DNA of 60,599 nt from CAYSPT01 sp964432985 (lineage in GTDB: Bacteria; Muiribacteriota; CAYSPT01): positions 1-60,599 of the forward strand of contig CAYSPT010000032.1 of NCBI GenBank assembly GCA_964432985.1, written 5' to 3'. The translations under genes and the position numbers were made by a program. Shown here piece by piece: positions 59,632 to 60,599 of the stretch. The notes beneath the pieces were generated by a model. It was not told the origin of the DNA, ran no database searches, and was given only the letters and a program-made list of their open reading frames with translations. How positions within the stretch are numbered: position 1 is the first letter of the stretch; every line of letters begins with the position of its first letter.

Positions 59632-59673
59632 ATCGTCCGGTATGAGAGTCATCGTCCGGTTTGACCGGACGAT
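59632..59673. promoter_or_regulatory. Three copies of a 10-bp half-site, one inverted, forming a hairpin
   Basis: ATCGTCCGGT at 59632-59641 and 59651-59660, and its complement ACCGGACGAT at 59664-59673. The last two form a perfect 10-bp stem with a TTG loop. It lies at the 3' end of the partial gene and upstream of the nqr promoter, so it could be a terminator without a T tract or an operator. Confidence 0.5.
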
Positions 59674-59678
59674 CCACT

Positions 59679-60599
59679 TCACCGCGAACGGTAGTCCTGG
59701 TAGATATTTCGCCAGTAGCGGTACCGCTCGAGCGCTACTTTGACCTCGGGGCTGTTGATGGGATGGCCGGCCTGGAGAAGTTCAAGGTACTTTCTGTGCC
59801 AGGCTTCATACTGCTCTTTGACTTTTGAGCATTCGGACGAATAGCGCACGGGGCAGGATGGGGAGACCGGGTCCGGGGGAAGCTCGTCAGCGGGGGGCTG
59901 CAGCCTTTCAAGGACGTCGAAGCGCTTCCGGGTGACGTACCACTGCCTGTACACCGCTTCAGCTTCCTGGTAGCGTCCTTCGTCAACCAGCTGAGAGTAC
60001 TCGTTCCACAGCCGTTCGCATTCTCTAAAGGCGACACTGACGTCATTCAGGTTGGACGACGGGATGTCCTGGTAAACGATCCGGGCGCCCACGTGGTCAG
60101 CTTCAAGGTCCAGATACTCCTTGTGTCCCTTGCCGGTGAGCCAGTGCACGAATCCGTCGAAGATCTCCTTGGCCACGCCGATCTGCATGGTGACCGTATA
60201 GGCCAGCAGTGAGCTGCCGGTGATCCCCTTGATGACCGAGGAGATCTTGGCGCAGGCCTTGGCGTGCTTCTTTTTGTCCGCGGCCAGGTCCAGTACATCC
60301 ACGGCCCGGCTGAAAGTCTGATATTTTTCCATGCTTTTACGCCAGGTGCTGATTCCCGGCCAGCACTGGCCGAGACCGGCCCCGGCAGCCATCCCGGAAA
60401 CCATCTGGAAGGTGCGGTGGCACAGGGAAAGGCAGTTGTCGGGATGGGGCGGGAGCTTAACCTCCCGTGGAAGTTTGATCGTCCCGCCGGATAGTTTGGC
60501 CCCTTGAGCAGATAAGGCCCCGGGAGCAGATAAGGCCCAGCGAGCAGCGACGGCGCCTCCGAGCGATACGGGGCGGAGAACAGCTGCGGGCGCGTGCAT
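59679..60599 (-). CDS. Unknown protein, possibly truncated by the window edge
   Basis: This 306-residue reading frame reaches the window end. The ATG at its very edge may be internal. I do not recognise the family. The first 45 residues hold a degenerate Ala/Gly/Leu/Ser repeat (GALSAP, GALSAQ). Then come a Cys-containing stretch (PDNCLSLCHRTFQMVSG), a possible amphipathic or membrane helix (about 120-145), and a charged helical C-terminal half with Tyr/Trp-rich segments (EYSQLVDEGRYQEAEAVYRQWY) that look TPR-like. Nothing links it clearly to the nqr operon 150 bp downstream. Confidence 0.55.
   Translation of the reverse strand: MHAPAAVLRPVSLGGAVAARWALSAPGALSAQGAKLSGGTIKLPREVKLPPHPDNCLSLCHRTFQMVSGMAAGAGLGQCWPGISTWRKSMEKYQTFSRAVDVLDLAADKKKHAKACAKISSVIKGITGSSLLAYTVTMQIGVAKEIFDGFVHWLTGKGHKEYLDLEADHVGARIVYQDIPSSNLNDVSVAFRECERLWNEYSQLVDEGRYQEAEAVYRQWYVTRKRFDVLERLQPPADELPPDPVSPSCPVRYSSECSKVKEQYEAWHRKYLELLQAGHPINSPEVKVALERYRYWRNIYQDYRSR
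60506..60550 (-). repeat. 18-bp in-frame repeat, about 2.5 units
   Basis: GAGCAGATAAGGCCCC-type units start at 60506, 60524 and 60542. On the minus strand they encode Gly-Ala-Leu-Ser-Ala-(Pro/Gln) near the start of the partial unknown gene. Confidence 0.75.

Noticed and set aside
1..60599. tRNA or rRNA genes, integrases or transposases
   Set aside because: I saw no cloverleaf with acceptor stem, no rRNA-like segment and no recombinase motif on either strand. The only mobile-type signals are the two palindromic repeats.

Overview
This 60.6 kb window looks like one scaffold of an anaerobic or microaerophilic Gram-negative bacterium, probably a metagenome-assembled genome: a 100-N scaffold gap sits inside a coding repeat at 3316-3415. 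The Gram-negative reading rests on TolC/RND efflux, lipoprotein and prepilin genes. The anaerobe reading rests on desulfoferrodoxin, rubrerythrin, an A-type flavoprotein with a rubredoxin partner, an Rrf2/cysK pair, an Na+-NQR-like cluster and, decisively, hgcAB. The phylum cannot be fixed from sequence alone. Desulfobacterota and several candidate phyla that carry hgcAB are all possible.

Layout. 1-6.8 kb: two tandem paralogous secreted proteins of unknown function, a TPR/formylglycine-generating-enzyme-fold protein and a DUF2877 protein. 6.8-9.7 kb: a molybdate/tungstate ABC transporter (modABC, minus strand) whose modB 3' end is tandemly duplicated. 9.7-15.4 kb: a signalling cassette (RsbU-type phosphatase, PAS histidine kinase, stand-alone receivers, a receiver-kinase-STAS hybrid). 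15.4-22.5 kb: a pilin-like assembly locus (TPR membrane protein, PilX/GspK-like protein, two prepilins, HEAT-repeat protein). 22.5-28.1 kb: small membrane proteins, a GT87-like glycosyltransferase, a triple fusion of GT2, DUF2064 and GT2 domains, and a GNAT acetyltransferase. 28.1-31.5 kb: split transketolase, cysK and its Rrf2-type regulator. 31.7-41.7 kb: heavy-metal efflux (TolC, a triple CPVMG/CCPGC metal-binding protein with a His-rich tail, CusB, CusA, P1B-ATPase). 41.7-48.4 kb: sulfur-transfer-type genes (two PP-loop ATPases, a ThiF/MoeB-like enzyme, a cysteine desulfurase) surrounding hgcA and hgcB, the mercury-methylation pair. 48.6-54.6 kb: a Fur-family regulator followed by a permease with an HMA domain and a full oxygen-defence set. 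54.7-60.6 kb: an unknown protein, nqrB-nqrF without nqrA, and a partial unknown gene.

How it fits together. Metal export, thiol/sulfur chemistry and oxygen defence converge around hgcAB, so 31.7-54.6 kb reads as a metal- and redox-handling block. A second, unexpected layer is repeat structure. Short in-frame tandem repeats (15, 18 or 21 bp) sit at the N-termini or domain junctions of at least seven unrelated genes. The 3' ends of several genes are partly re-duplicated just downstream of their stop codons. Two copies of a palindromic MITE-like element lie about 15.5 kb apart. The tandem repeats at the hgcA start form hairpins with AGGAG in the loop, which suggests translational control or is at least worth testing.
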